This document shows positions 34,480 to 45,197 of a DNA stretch of 64,000 bases, one piece after another. Position 1 is the first letter of the stretch; the number at the start of each line of letters is the position of its first letter. The notes under the pieces were generated by a model, which was given only the letters and a program-made list of their open reading frames with translations, ran no database searches and had not been told where the DNA came from. The translations under genes and the position numbers were made by a program. Source of the DNA: Siphonodentalium dalli (lineage: Eukaryota > Mollusca > Scaphopoda > Gadilida > Siphonodentaliidae); contig CP136063.1 of the NCBI GenBank assembly GCA_032622095.1, positions 270,685,426 through 270,749,425 on the forward strand. Reading direction: 5' to 3'.

Positions 34480-36499
34480 GGTGAGAACTTGTGAATTATC
34501 AGTTTATAGTCAAACCTTAAAATTCCTAGTGTTAGTCTGTTCATGTATTAACTAAACCCAATAATGTTTTGGTTATTAATATTGGCTTACTGAGAGCTGA
34601 ACAAATATCCAAGCTATTAATTCAATATAAATGCAATTTTGGAAATTCAACTCCAGACATGTATTATATTAAATGCAGATACAACATTTCGGGCGATGGG
34701 GTCAAACAACCTATGCAAATGTAAATATTATAAATGCAGGTAAATAAAATTTAATAAAACTGATAAACTGGTGAGTAAATGGCAACTGCGACCTCATAGT
34801 CTAACCGTTTACTTGAATACTCCCTAATGGTACATATTCAGAAATATCCATGTCCGGTTGGTCAGCTAATGTATATATTGGCAACATTATTAATATCACA
34901 TAAAATCCAGGTGGCTTGTATGCACATCTTGAACATCTAGAATATCCCTGAACCACTAAATTAATCACAAACTGTCAACCGTGTATATCAGACAGTGCAT
35001 CACAATTGCCATGGTTTTAGGAAAATCTAGTCATGAAGTTTATCGTCTTATGTCCAAGTCTTTGAACTATCTGTCTGAAGCAGTCTCTTTATTTTCCACA
35101 CGTCTTGTAATATTAAATGTACAATGATTTCTTCGCCGGCTATCTATTGAACATCTCGATTTACTGGAACCGACTAACACCAGGAATAACTGGACAGTCC
35201 TCAATCCACAAAAATATGTTGACGATTGTGACATCTAATAGCAAAACACATGTAGTCGCATATACCATATTTCATCAAACAATGCATACGTTGTGCCGTA
35301 CGAGTGTTTGCAGCTATATTCGGTCGGTGCTATATAAACCCGTTCAAGCTTATGAAAGAAAGAATAATTTAACATATTAGTGACTTAGTGAATTGCATTC
35401 TAATTATGACTGTAATACGATGTGGTCTTACTATACCCTGCATTTTTTTCAAAGATTCCCGGCTTTAAAATATATTATGGTTTCCTGATAATAATACCAT
35501 ACATATTCAAAGACACAAGTAACAATGATTCCGAAATTATAAAACTTATTTCTTCATTTTGTTTTCCACACGCTAATATCGCAAAATTTAGACTGAAGAA
35601 CTAACACACGTTACTATGTTAGAACATTAATGTAATGGTCCGTGTACTGGCACATCTACACAATGTAGATATATATATGCACATCTATTTATTGTATTGG
35701 GGATCTAGTAATATAATCATATATAACACACATATATTTCAATAACATCAAGTGTTTTTGTTTTTGCGAGAGAAGTAACAGTGAGAATGTTCCTATGAAA
35801 TTTATTTATGAGAAAGTTGATAGAAAAGTTTCAAACAGTGCCTGAGTGAGACCCCCATTCACAATTTTTGGAAATTATTATCAAAATCCACCGATATAGT
35901 CCCCACTAATAACTGGCTGGAATGTCAAGCAATGAGAATAATTCAACCTGTAGTTCGCGTAGAATGTACCACTAATGTCCTGTGACAATTGCATGTTTTA
36001 GATAAATAAATTCCTATACAAATATGATGATATCGATGATACATTGGATTATTTATAAGGGGTATCGGTATTCACCATAATGGTGCATGCTGTAGTGATA
36101 CTTCTCCTGATGCCTTTTCTTCTCATACATCTAGAGATATCGAATGTAAAGTAACCGCCATAAATGCCAACATTCCAACAGTGAATCCAAAGCCTAAGCA
36201 TGGCGCAATTGTGGCTGTGTGTGACCCACATTATGTGAGTAAAGGGGGGGGGTGCCCTATAGCAGAATAGTCCACAATTAGAGGTACCATGTCTTATCCA
36301 CCGGAAGCTGACATAAGCTAATGATAGGTAGAGCACTCTGCTGTATAGGCAGTTTTTGATATAGTCATAAAGAGTAGGAAAATAAAAGATAGCAGAAACC
36401 CAGAGAACACATACAAATTTCGTGCTATGATTTATATTTCATAATAAGATTTAATTTAATCATTGTATGATCAACGTTATGTGAAAAAGAAATAATAAA
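34480..36499. other. Interior of the TIR element, no gene recognised
   Basis: Short frames such as 35117-35380 (+) and 36049-36336 (-) show no transposase motif (no DDE/D context, zinc finger or BED domain). A tRNA-like TAGGTAGAGCACTC word at 36325 has no matching B box nearby. Confidence 0.5.
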
Positions 36500-37010
36500 A
36501 AAGCGAGGTCCCCTGGTCATTTCTGTAAATTTAGTACCCATGAGGTCTCCATGTCGTTACTGTACATTTATTAACCACGAGTTTCCCAGGTCATTACTAT
36601 ACATTACTACCCACGAAATCCCTATATCATAACTTACATGTACTTACCACGGGGTCCCCGGGTTGTTACTGCACATTTACTACCCACAAAGTTCCCCGGT
36701 CACCAACGTACATTCACTTCCACGAGGTCCCCGGGACATTATTGCAAATCCACCACCCACGAGGTCCCGGGTCATAACTGAAAATCCACAACCCACGAGG
36801 TCCCCGGGTCATTAATAAAGATCCACCACATACGAGGTGCCCAAGGTATTATTGTACATTTACTACACACGAGATACCCGGGCCATTACTGCACTTTTAC
36901 CAACACGAGGTTCCCAAGTCACCAACGGCACACTCACCAACCACGAGGTCCCCGGGTCATTACTTATACTTTTACCACCCACGAGGTCCCCAGTTCATTG
37001 CGAAGTATGT
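36500..37010. repeat. ~45-bp minisatellite, about eleven units
   Basis: The consensus CACGAGGTCCCCGGG-TCATTACTG-ACATTTACTACC is repeated with much variation. The best units are near 36720, 36765, 36795 and 36940. After it, AAGGTTTTATTGTTTGTGCGA-type words occur twice, at 37070 and 37142. Confidence 0.88.
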
Positions 37011-37377
37011 GCTTCTGCTATCCAAATAAGAGATTCACCATGCCAGGCCCCCAACCACCGTAACAAAGAGGTTTTATTGTTTGTGCGAGATTCGGACGTG
37101 TTCCATGCATAACAGCTATTCAATTCCACACACTATCACAAAAAGGTTTTATTGTTTGTGCGATTTCAGAGGTTCCGTTGTTAAAGCGACACTGATTCGT
37201 GGGACAATATAAATATGTAATGTAAATGGTACTCACTACTGGCAAATTTAGTACAAATGTTATATCGCTGTCAGATATCATATATTTAGATTTTATAAAC
37301 CATATTATAACTGACACACCTTTTCTGGTGGTATGTTTATGTATATGTTTATTGTTATGCAGTGTTTGACTATCGGT

Positions 37378-37394
37378 ATATCCTGATGGTTTTG
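37378..37394. repeat. L1 target-site duplication, left copy
   Basis: ATATCCTGATGGTTTTG, 17 bp, identical to 41209-41225. The two copies bracket the L1-type insertion. Confidence 0.93.
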
Positions 37395-38061
37395 TCAGTT
37401 ATAGTGTTCCCATCATCTTTAGTTATTTTTGGAATAAGTTTTTCATTAAAGTTTCTTTTTTCTAAATATGCGAAATACTTAGTATTCTTTTCCCCCTCTG
37501 CATGCCACTTGGCCTTTGCCCTTGTAAGTATGCCTCTAACATGGTCTTCTCTCATTACCTGGAGTCCCTGTTCTAATTTATGAAATAGAATAAGGTATTT
37601 TTCCTCTTTGGTCTCATCAAATTTTATTTGGGCTTCAGCCATTTCATCTTCCATTTTTTTTGTTTTTTCAAAGTTATTTTTTTTTCTTTCTAGAACAATA
37701 TGGTATAGATTTTCCTCGAATTTCCATTTTTATCATTTCCCATAGCATTTGCGCATCAATATTATAGCTATTTTCTCCTGTGGAGTGTTTTACAACTGTT
37801 GATGCAATAGTTTCTTTAACTAATTCTATATATTCTAGATCATTAAGTAAGGAATTGTTAAATTTCCAAATACCTTTTCCTTTTTTTTTGGTCATTAAAT
37901 GATATTCCTATATTAACTGGGGCATGGTCTGACCTATATTTGGAACCAATGTCTGCTGTTTGGATGTGAGGTACTAAGTCCTCTGAAATTAGAAAGTAGT
38001 CGAGTCTGCTACATTTTCCTTTTGGTCCATACCATGTATATCTTTTTTTTTCGCAATTTTT
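37395..38061 (-). pseudogene. Inverted 5' segment: endonuclease C-terminus and linker
   Basis: On the minus strand from 38061 the frame gives YTWYGPKGKCSRLDYFLIS and then a SDHAPV box (catalytic SDH of the APE-type endonuclease). The linker continues on successive frames (37895-37674 and 37654-37396) with the RAKAKWHAEGEKNTKYF box typical of L1 ORF2 and ends at the residues ITKDDGNTITD. The next residues of the protein are found at 38067 on the opposite strand. A frameshift near 37885 and a second near 37665 break it. Confidence 0.9.
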
Positions 38062-40654
38062 CTGACATGAATGAGATACTAGAAGAACAGCGACAATTCT
38101 ATAAAAAGCTATACACAGCTAATAATAAAGTATCAAATGAAGAAAATGAAGTAGAAAGATTTCTAGATAAAAATAACCCATTTCTTGAAACAAAATTAAA
38201 GGAGGACACAAAAGATGCAGAAGGCCCCATTACTCTTCATGAAGTTTTAAATGCTTTGAAAGCAATGAAACCCAATAAGTCACCTGGTGTCGATGGATAT
38301 ACTGCCGAGTTCTACAAGTTTTTCTGGAAAGACATATCCGGGTACCTACTTGAGTCTATCAATGAAGCATACAAAAAAGACTCTATGTCTATCACCCAGC
38401 GTCAATGTATGATAACATGTCTACCCAAACCTGGCAAAGATAAATCCTACATTAAAAACTTAAGGCCTATTACTTTGTTAAATGTAGACTATAAACTTGC
38501 AGCCTCAGTGATTGCAAATAGACTGAAAATACATTTGAAAGACATGATAAGCGATACACAAAAAGGTTTTTTAAAAGGCCGATATATAGGCGAATGCACA
38601 CGTTTAACATATGATTTGCTGTTAGAATGTGAAGAAAAACAAATACCTGGCATAATGCTTCTCCTTGATTACGAAAAAGCATTTGACTCTATTGATTGGA
38701 ACTATATTCAAAAAACATTAAAATTCTTTGGTTTTGGTGAATCCTTATGTAAATGGGTCGCAACCCTCTACAATGATGCCAATAGCCTAGTATATAATAA
38801 TGGTCACTTATCCGAATCTTTTAAAATTGGAAGGGGAGTTCGACAAGGCGACCCTTTTTCGCCTTATCATTTCATTCTTTGCATGGAACCATTTGCTGCA
38901 ACAATAAAAAACAATGATAATATTGAAGGAATCAAAGTGGATAATAGAGAATATAAAATAAGTCAATATGCAGACGACTCTATCCTGTGGTTAAATGGTT
39001 GCCAATCCTCTTTCAAAGGAGCTATTGAACTAATAAAACAATTTGAATATATATCTGGCCTAAAAGCAAACTTTGATAAAACTGAAGCGGTGTGGTTCGG
39101 AAAAAGTAAGGGTTCCTTAGATACCTTCCAAACAGACATGGACATTAAATGGAATCTAGAAGGAACATTCAAGTCCCTAGGTATTATTTTTGATTTAGAA
39201 GATCCACAATATGTGTTAGAAAATTGGTATAAGAAAAAAGAAAGTGTTGAAAAAATACTCAAGCATTGGGCATTAAGGACACTGTCTCATATTGGAAAAA
39301 TAATAGTAATTAAAATGTTAGCACTACCTACCCTTATACAAATCATGACTGTACTACCTAACCCACCCAGTTCTCTAATTAAAGAAATCCAAACTATATT
39401 TTACAAATTTTTTTGGAATGGTAAAAGGGATAGGTTAAAAAGAGAGACTCTTATTCAAAATATAACAGATGGAGGACTGAAGCTACCAGAATTAACATGT
39501 TTTTTGAAATCACTTAAGGTGACATGGCTAAAAATATTAATGGCCCTTTTAACTATTCAGAATGGAAAATGATCCTTCTGGAAAAAATTAATAAATATGG
39601 TGGCACAGCAATACTGAATCTAAATAAAGCCAGTCTTACCACTTTAGCAAAACATTTCAACCCTTTTTGGAAAGATGTCATATCTGCCTATGCCTTATTA
39701 CAAAAAGAACCAGAAACCCCTGACGAATACATGAGTCAACCAATATTTCACAATAGCCTTATAAAGAGGCAGTATAAACCGATCTACTTCCAAACATGGA
39801 TTGACAGACAGATATTATATATAAATGATATTCTAAAAGATGATGGCACATTTATGAATAATGAGGAATTCTTTAAAATTTACGGCTTGAAAATTAATTA
39901 CCTAACCTTACAGGGCGTGGTGATATCCATCCCCTCAGCCTGGCGACAAGACATTAAACTTATAAAACACAAACTTGATGAACCAAAAGCCAATACGATC
40001 TTACAGACCATTGCACACAAGGAAAACCTCAACCATTTTCTATATTGGGAATTTGTGAAACTTTTGTTCCCAAATAAACCCAGTGCTCACATTGGATGGA
40101 ACTATAAATTAGACCGAACCTTTTCAAAAAGCGACTGGGAACAAATATATAAAAGGACATTCAAAACAACCTCAAATACTAAATTACAAGCATTCCAGTA
40201 CCAAATAAACCATAATATGCTAGTTACCAATGTCTTTCTAGAAAAATGTAAAATAATAACAAGCAATGTATGTACTTTTTGTGGGGAAGAACAAGAAAAT
40301 ATTCAACACTTGTGAGTAGAATGCCACAAAGTAAAACCGATATGGCACCATTTCTCAAAATTACTGATACAAACATGTGAGCTAGACCAATACTTGAAAA
40401 AAGAAGAAATAATATTTGGATGTACTAAAGAGAAACATTCTCTTGCAATAAATAATATAATTCTTCTAACAAAAAGATATATTTACATAACTCGATGCAA
40501 AAAGACCGAGCTGTCATTAAAAGGTGCTAACCAGTACATTTCACAGGAATACAAAATTGAGAAACATGCCTGTAAATGGAACAAACATTCAGCCAAATTC
40601 TTAGGTATAAAATGGGACAGTGTCCTTCAGTCCATTAACAGCAACCTTGTATAA
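38062..40654 (+). pseudogene. L1-type reverse transcriptase and C-terminal zinc finger, two lesions
   Basis: A 516-codon frame to 39572 carries complete RT: PNKSPGVDGYTAEF (38273), RPITLLNVDYK, KGFLKGR, motif A LLLDYEKAFDSIDW (38661), GVRQGDPFSP (38838) and catalytic QYADDS (38966-38983). A frameshift near 39530 moves reading to 39524-40315. A TGA at 40313 interrupts the C-terminal zinc motif CTFCGEEQ...H...C, after which the frame is open to 40651. It reverse-transcribes the element RNA at the nicked target. Two lesions only, with catalytic residues intact, again suggesting recent insertion. Confidence 0.93.
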
Positions 40655-41208
40655 TATAACACAGATAAAATACCAAAAAAAATAAAATAATAATACTATT
40701 ATACTCAATAAATAATAACACAAACAAAACTAAAATAATAAAAAAGAAGCCAAACCTCTGCAGTGCCATGTGGTTTTCTTAGACCAAAACCAATATATAT
40801 TAGCCTTTTAACAAACAATTTAATTCCATTTAGTATCTAACAAAAACAAAAGCGTTATGCTACATATATATAGCAAATTCTACAAAGACAGTACACACAT
40901 ATGTACCGTCCCGGGAAGAAAATTATTTCACTATCTGAAATTTCTCAGAAAGTTGAAACTCGAATGCCCAACCATGTTAAATTGGCTGATGATACACATC
41001 ACAGAATATTGAGACCAAGCAAAAAGTATCTGAATTGGCATTGGAAGATGAAGAGGGTTCTCATGAACAAAAAATAAAAAAAATGATATTAAGTAAATAA
41101 AGTTATATATATACATTTTGTATTGTATTGTTTTTTGTATTCATGTTAAAAAATATGTAATACTATGAATATACTGTTACCAAAAATATGAATAAATTAT
41201 AAAAAAAA

Positions 41209-41225
41209 ATATCCTGATGGTTTTG
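41209..41225. repeat. L1 target-site duplication, right copy
   Basis: Identical to 37378-37394 and immediately after the oligo-A tail. Confidence 0.93.
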
Positions 41226-41379
41226 GAGGAAAAATGTTAATTAATGGCAGTTAGATGATATCTTGTTTCTTTTGTCGGCACTATGCTATTCTGATATAGA
41301 GCTCCAGTCAGTCAAGTGGTCATCCGATGGGACTCTATGCCATACATTTGCATGAGTGATTAATCACCATTGCTCGAGG

Positions 41380-42044
41380 TCTCATATTGAACACATGTGT
41401 TCAATAATTCGAACACTGAATGAACAGTAGTGTTCTACATGGCTTCAAACGTGAAACAAAATTGGACGGGAGCCGTTTTATATTGCGATTTTCTATACAC
41501 AAAATGAGGAACCGACATCATAAAAACACTATCGCACAGTATACGCAAACTATATATATTCACCGGTATGCAACAATGACGCGGCTGTATGAGGAAAGAT
41601 CCATTTGGGGAGGTATATAAGAACCGGCAGTTTTAATTTACATCTGCCCCACCCCCGTGTCACCCCGTCCCTGATACTTTTTTCTACCGATTTGGAAATG
41701 CTCTAAAACGAAAATCAAAACAAAACTCAACGTGAAGCAAAACAGACCAACGATTGAGAATTTAGTCTCGCCGGTTTCGTAAGTGATTAATATATATCAT
41801 ATAAAGCGTATCACATTACAAAGTCATAAGTTGAACATCATTTTCAACAATGAGTATGAATTAATTCCGTGAGTACAATATGAGGTATCTTACTAACGCA
41901 AACGGGAGGAAGTGCATGCACATTCGAACCCCACCGTTAAGAAATTGAGTCTTCTGAACATATATATGTTCAAATTTGAACACGGAATAACTGAACACAT
42001 CCGGGGCCGAACACGTTCAAATCTGAACACTTGTATTTGCAGTG
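41380..42044. repeat. Right subterminal TGAACAC cluster and terminus
   Basis: TGAACACATGTGTTCA (a palindrome, about 41391), TTCGAACAC, GTGTTC, then at 41950-42030 TTCAAATTTGAACAC, CGAACACGTTC and TTCAAATCTGAACAC before the CAGTG end. Between the clusters (41460-41945) no gene is seen. Confidence 0.75.
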
Positions 42045-42046
42045 TA

Positions 42047-43425
42047 GCAAAAGTTGTGATCCATTTGTTGTTTCAAAGTGTTTCTGTCTTCACATTGAAG
42101 CAAGTCTATCAGTTTGCTATTACTCGGTTGCTCGTGGTAAAGTTTTGGTAAGTATTTACAGCGGATGTCGGTCAGTGCCTCGCACGTTAAAGTGAAATGA
42201 TATTCGTCCCCGACATTTTAAAAACATAGTCGACATATTTGGGATTCCTTATTTGTTGTCTTTTCTTTCTTTTTGTTCTTCTCCCACCGAGAGGTCTCAA
42301 TTGGGAATCTATGGTTAGCTGTTCTGAACTTTATAACAGAAAATGCCATGTCTTGGGGAATAATCTTGAGGTATATTTCCAAACTTAACTCATGTTTAAA
42401 ACTACCGTAACATGTCCCCCGCGATGAACTTTCGATATCGTTGCTTCATTGAGTCTCAAATAATTTATTACGTATTTTGCGATAGATTCCTATTTCTAAA
42501 TGACTAAGTGGTTTTTGTGACATCCAAATTTGCTCCCAACCGACTGATGCTTAGCTATATTTTATGCAGCTGATCCAGCGTATCGACTTCCCCCGGATAT
42601 ATGCACTGCCAACTATGCCTTTTATAACAATATAAAGTTTATGCGCTAATTTGGAACAACGACCTTCAACTAATTTTGACCAGAATGTAAGCATTCTTGC
42701 CTTTATATTTACTGAAATTGGGTATCTTCCCGTTTCTCTGTAAACCATAAAATTTGGTGTAGATGTTTTCATTCGTAATAAATATTTGATAAATTTTCGA
42801 TGGACTATTTCTAAGCTGTCAGTATTTTCGAACCCCCAGACTTCACTACCATACATCAAGATTGGACCAACCATTGTATCAAACAGTCTAAGCGACAGAT
42901 CACAGGGCATGTTGAGCTTCCCGATTCTATAGAGGAGTGCGTACATGGCATTCGTTCCAACTTGACTGATTCTTTGCACCGCTTTACAGAATCGACCATT
43001 TCGGAAAAATTGTACTCCCAGGTAACAGAAAATATCAACCGTTTCAACACTGGTCCCATTCATCGTGAATTTGTACTCAGTTTGTGACTTTTTGTTACAA
43101 AAGATCATTATTTTAGTTTTCTCAACATTAACTGTTAATCTCCATGACTCAGTGTAATCCGCGAATGAATTCAATGCCCTTTGCAAACCATCTGGGCTCT
43201 CGGCCATCAGAACGGTGTCATCCGCATAAAGGATGCAGAGCAATTTAAGATATTCGCCGAACTGGTCAAAAAACGAATCTCCAATATCATCAAGGCCTTG
43301 TATACCACAGTCCGATAGAAAGTCTTCCAGATCGTTTAAAAATATTGAGAATAGGAAGGGGGATAGGCTCACTCCCTGCCTCACACCTATATTGCATGCA
43401 ATATCAATATCAATACCGCTCAGGA
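42047..43425 (-). pseudogene. LINE reverse transcriptase (motif B onward) and C-terminus, truncated
   Basis: The minus-strand frame 43384-42551 reads GVRQGVSLSPFLF (motif B), then CILYADDTVLM with the catalytic YADD intact (43230-43200), VNVEKTKIMIF, CYLGVQF and GPILMYGSEVWGF, a typical CR1/L2-like order. After a stop at 42551, 42360-42060 gives the end motif CRLCFKNVGDEYHFTLTC (CX2C...HX4C). The 5' side is cut at about 43425. The 3' side abuts the TA of the 34100-42044 element; the fused sequence forms a TAG stop there. Confidence 0.88.
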
Positions 43426-43599
43426 CAGTGGGTGTTTTTCATCAATTAATTGAATTTCTTGTTTACAAGTCCATTGCTCTTAATTTTGTATTGCATATTC
43501 CGAATTTGACCAGTGACCCGGACCAATTATACTGCTTAGAAATGCTTTTTCCCAGGACTTTCCGCGTTACGGGGTACGGAACTATTGCAACTATTTTTC

Positions 43600-44620
43600 C
43601 AGCAAAATCGAAACCGGCTAATTAAAGAGCAAGATAATGTTGTAGCCGCTACGTTGACATATTGTATGTACGTCCCAAAAGTTTGACCGCTATACTTTTA
43701 AAGTAACCTGCCCAACGGAGAACGCGAGTCAGGGTGGTTTGAGACTTTCGGAAAATTCCACGACAATTGCAAAGGGGGTGGGTTCAAACATCGAGATAAA
43801 TGGTTTTGACGAGTACATCTGATGGGTAGTGTTCACGCGCATCTGCAGTGCGATTTTCTAATTTTCAGATGGAACGGTTTACTCATGACAACGCTATATA
43901 ACATAAATATATATATACTTAAGTAGTCTATCACTAACCTATTTTTAGCCCCAAATCCAAACGGGCTAATGAAGGAGCGAGTATAATGCAGTGGCATGTA
44001 AGCTGGTATACTGTAAGTACGCTTCCCAAAGTTGACCTCTCTACTATACACGCAACCTGCTCAACGGAGTGTTTGTGTCGGTTCAGATTTGGCAAATTCC
44101 ACCGAAAATAAAACGGGTAAAAATTACTCCGAAAATCAGATGTTGAGATAAAAACTTTTCGACGAGTGAATGTGATTAGTAGTATCTAAGCGCAATATTA
44201 GTATGCTTATCAAAGTTTCAGAGTGGACGGGTTAACCCTGGTAGCGTGTAACGTTAACGGGTGATATATATTACTCGAATTAAAACCCACTCGTTATGAC
44301 GCAAATTAAAACGGACTTATCAAGGAGCAAGGCAAATGCATGAATATGTTCACCGATATAATATAGGTATGTCCGCTCTACTATAGTGTAACATGTCCAA
44401 CGGGGAGGTGACGTACGCCATGGGGAGGGTCGAGGCTTTTGGCAAATTCTACCGAAACTCGTAAACGGGACAAAATGGCAAATCGCGAATCAAGTGTTTT
44501 ATATTTTGAACACTGCATGTGTTTGGTAGTATATAAGGACGACATTAGTTTCAGAGCGGATGGGTGAGCACTCAGCTAGCATTATCGATTGTGATATAGT
44601 TTTCTCTCGATTACAGTTAA
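43600..44620 (+). repeat. ~348-bp tandem repeat, three units
   Basis: Units begin with a GC(C/A)AAAT(C/T)-AAACGG-CTAAT-AAGGAGC box at about 43601, 43947 and 44298. Each contains a GTAACCTGCCCAACGG-type box, TTTCGGAAAATTCCAC or similar, GAGATAAA--TTTTCGACGAGT and TTTCAGA-GGACGG. The middle unit is the one that matches the inverted copy at 54270-54615. Confidence 0.85.
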
Positions 44621-45048
44621 CTCTATTACAAAGAGGTTAATGGCTATATGACTATAGTGTAGCGATGACGCACTGAAATACTAATTAATTAATTAACCAA
44701 GCGGTCTTTCCTCCGCCATTAAAACTAAAAGATTCTGAATCCGAAACTGAAAGAACTATCCAATAAATGTGAAATAACAGAGTTATGGTACATTAATATG
44801 CTTTATGCCTTTTTGATCTACATGTCGATTACGATATAATCAGACATGCCAAATTTCGTGACCGTTGAAATTGATATGGGCGTCTTTGGGAGGGGTTAAA
44901 ATTAGCTCTAAAATATATTACTACCGAATAGATATTAACTGATTGGCTGGGGTGAATTGTGCCTCAGTTGGTCACGACCATGATGCACTACATGTAGACT
45001 GTCATCCACGGTGGGTCGAACCAAATGACATAAACCTTTGAATATATA
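44621..45048. other. No gene recognised
   Basis: AT-rich spacer between the tandem repeat and the inner inverted arm. Only simple sequence such as AATTAATTAATTAACC (44683) is seen. Confidence 0.4.
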
Positions 45049-45197
45049 TCTTATTTATAAATGTCAATGCAAGTCCACCATCGGATCACAAAACACCAAT
45101 ATGCATTCGCGTGAAGTGGAACACACCTATACGCATAGCACACACATGGAATGGGATACCATGGAAGTATATCTGATTCCATGGAATCTGACCTCTA
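45049..45197 (+). repeat. Inner inverted arm, left
   Basis: Carries TGTCAATGCA, ATGCATTCGCGTGAAG, ATACCATGGAAGTATATCTG and ATTCCATGGAATCTGACC, ending CTCTAG at 45197. The same words occur in reverse complement at 53597-53760, starting sharply with CTAGAGGTCAGATTCC. Similarity ends abruptly on the inner side of both arms. Confidence 0.85.

Larger units (their letters stand above)
37395..41208 (+). mobile_element. L1/Tx1-type LINE insertion with 5' inversion
   Basis: Bounded by a perfect 17-bp duplication and ending in an A-rich tail (41190-41208). It is 5'-truncated within the endonuclease domain. Its first ~667 bp (37395-38061) are inverted relative to the rest; read on the minus strand they give endonuclease C-terminus and linker, and the plus strand from 38062 continues with the next residues of the same protein. 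Few lesions and an intact duplication mean a young insertion. Affiliation to the L1 clade rests on the RT style (LLLDYEKAFDS, GVRQGDPFSP) and the C-terminal zinc motif. Confidence 0.93.
34100..42044. mobile_element. Terminal-inverted-repeat DNA element, 7.9 kb, CACTG ends
   Basis: The left end CACTGTAAATAGAAGTGTTC (34100) and the right end (reverse complement CACTGCAAATACAAGTGTTC, ending 42044) match at 27 of 31 terminal bases. Both are flanked by TA (34098-34099, 42045-42046). Both subterminal regions are crowded with GTGTTCA/TGAACAC words in both orientations, as in CACTA/EnSpm-type elements, though the 2-bp TA duplication is also compatible with other superfamilies. Without the L1 insertion at 37395-41208 it would be about 4.1 kb. 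No transposase is recognised, so it is non-autonomous or eroded. Confidence 0.7.

Noticed and set aside
36317-36346. tRNA gene candidate (GGTAGAGCACTC)
   Set aside because: No acceptor stem, anticodon arm or B box in the right positions; at most an old SINE scrap.
37370-38049. A separate minus-strand gene upstream of the L1 RT
   Set aside because: It is the inverted 5' end of the same L1 copy, inside one target-site duplication.
41295-41400. Possible second tRNA-type SINE (TCAGTCAAGTGG and TGCTCGAGGTCTCA)
   Set aside because: Both boxes deviate from consensus and the spacing is too long; no tail seen.
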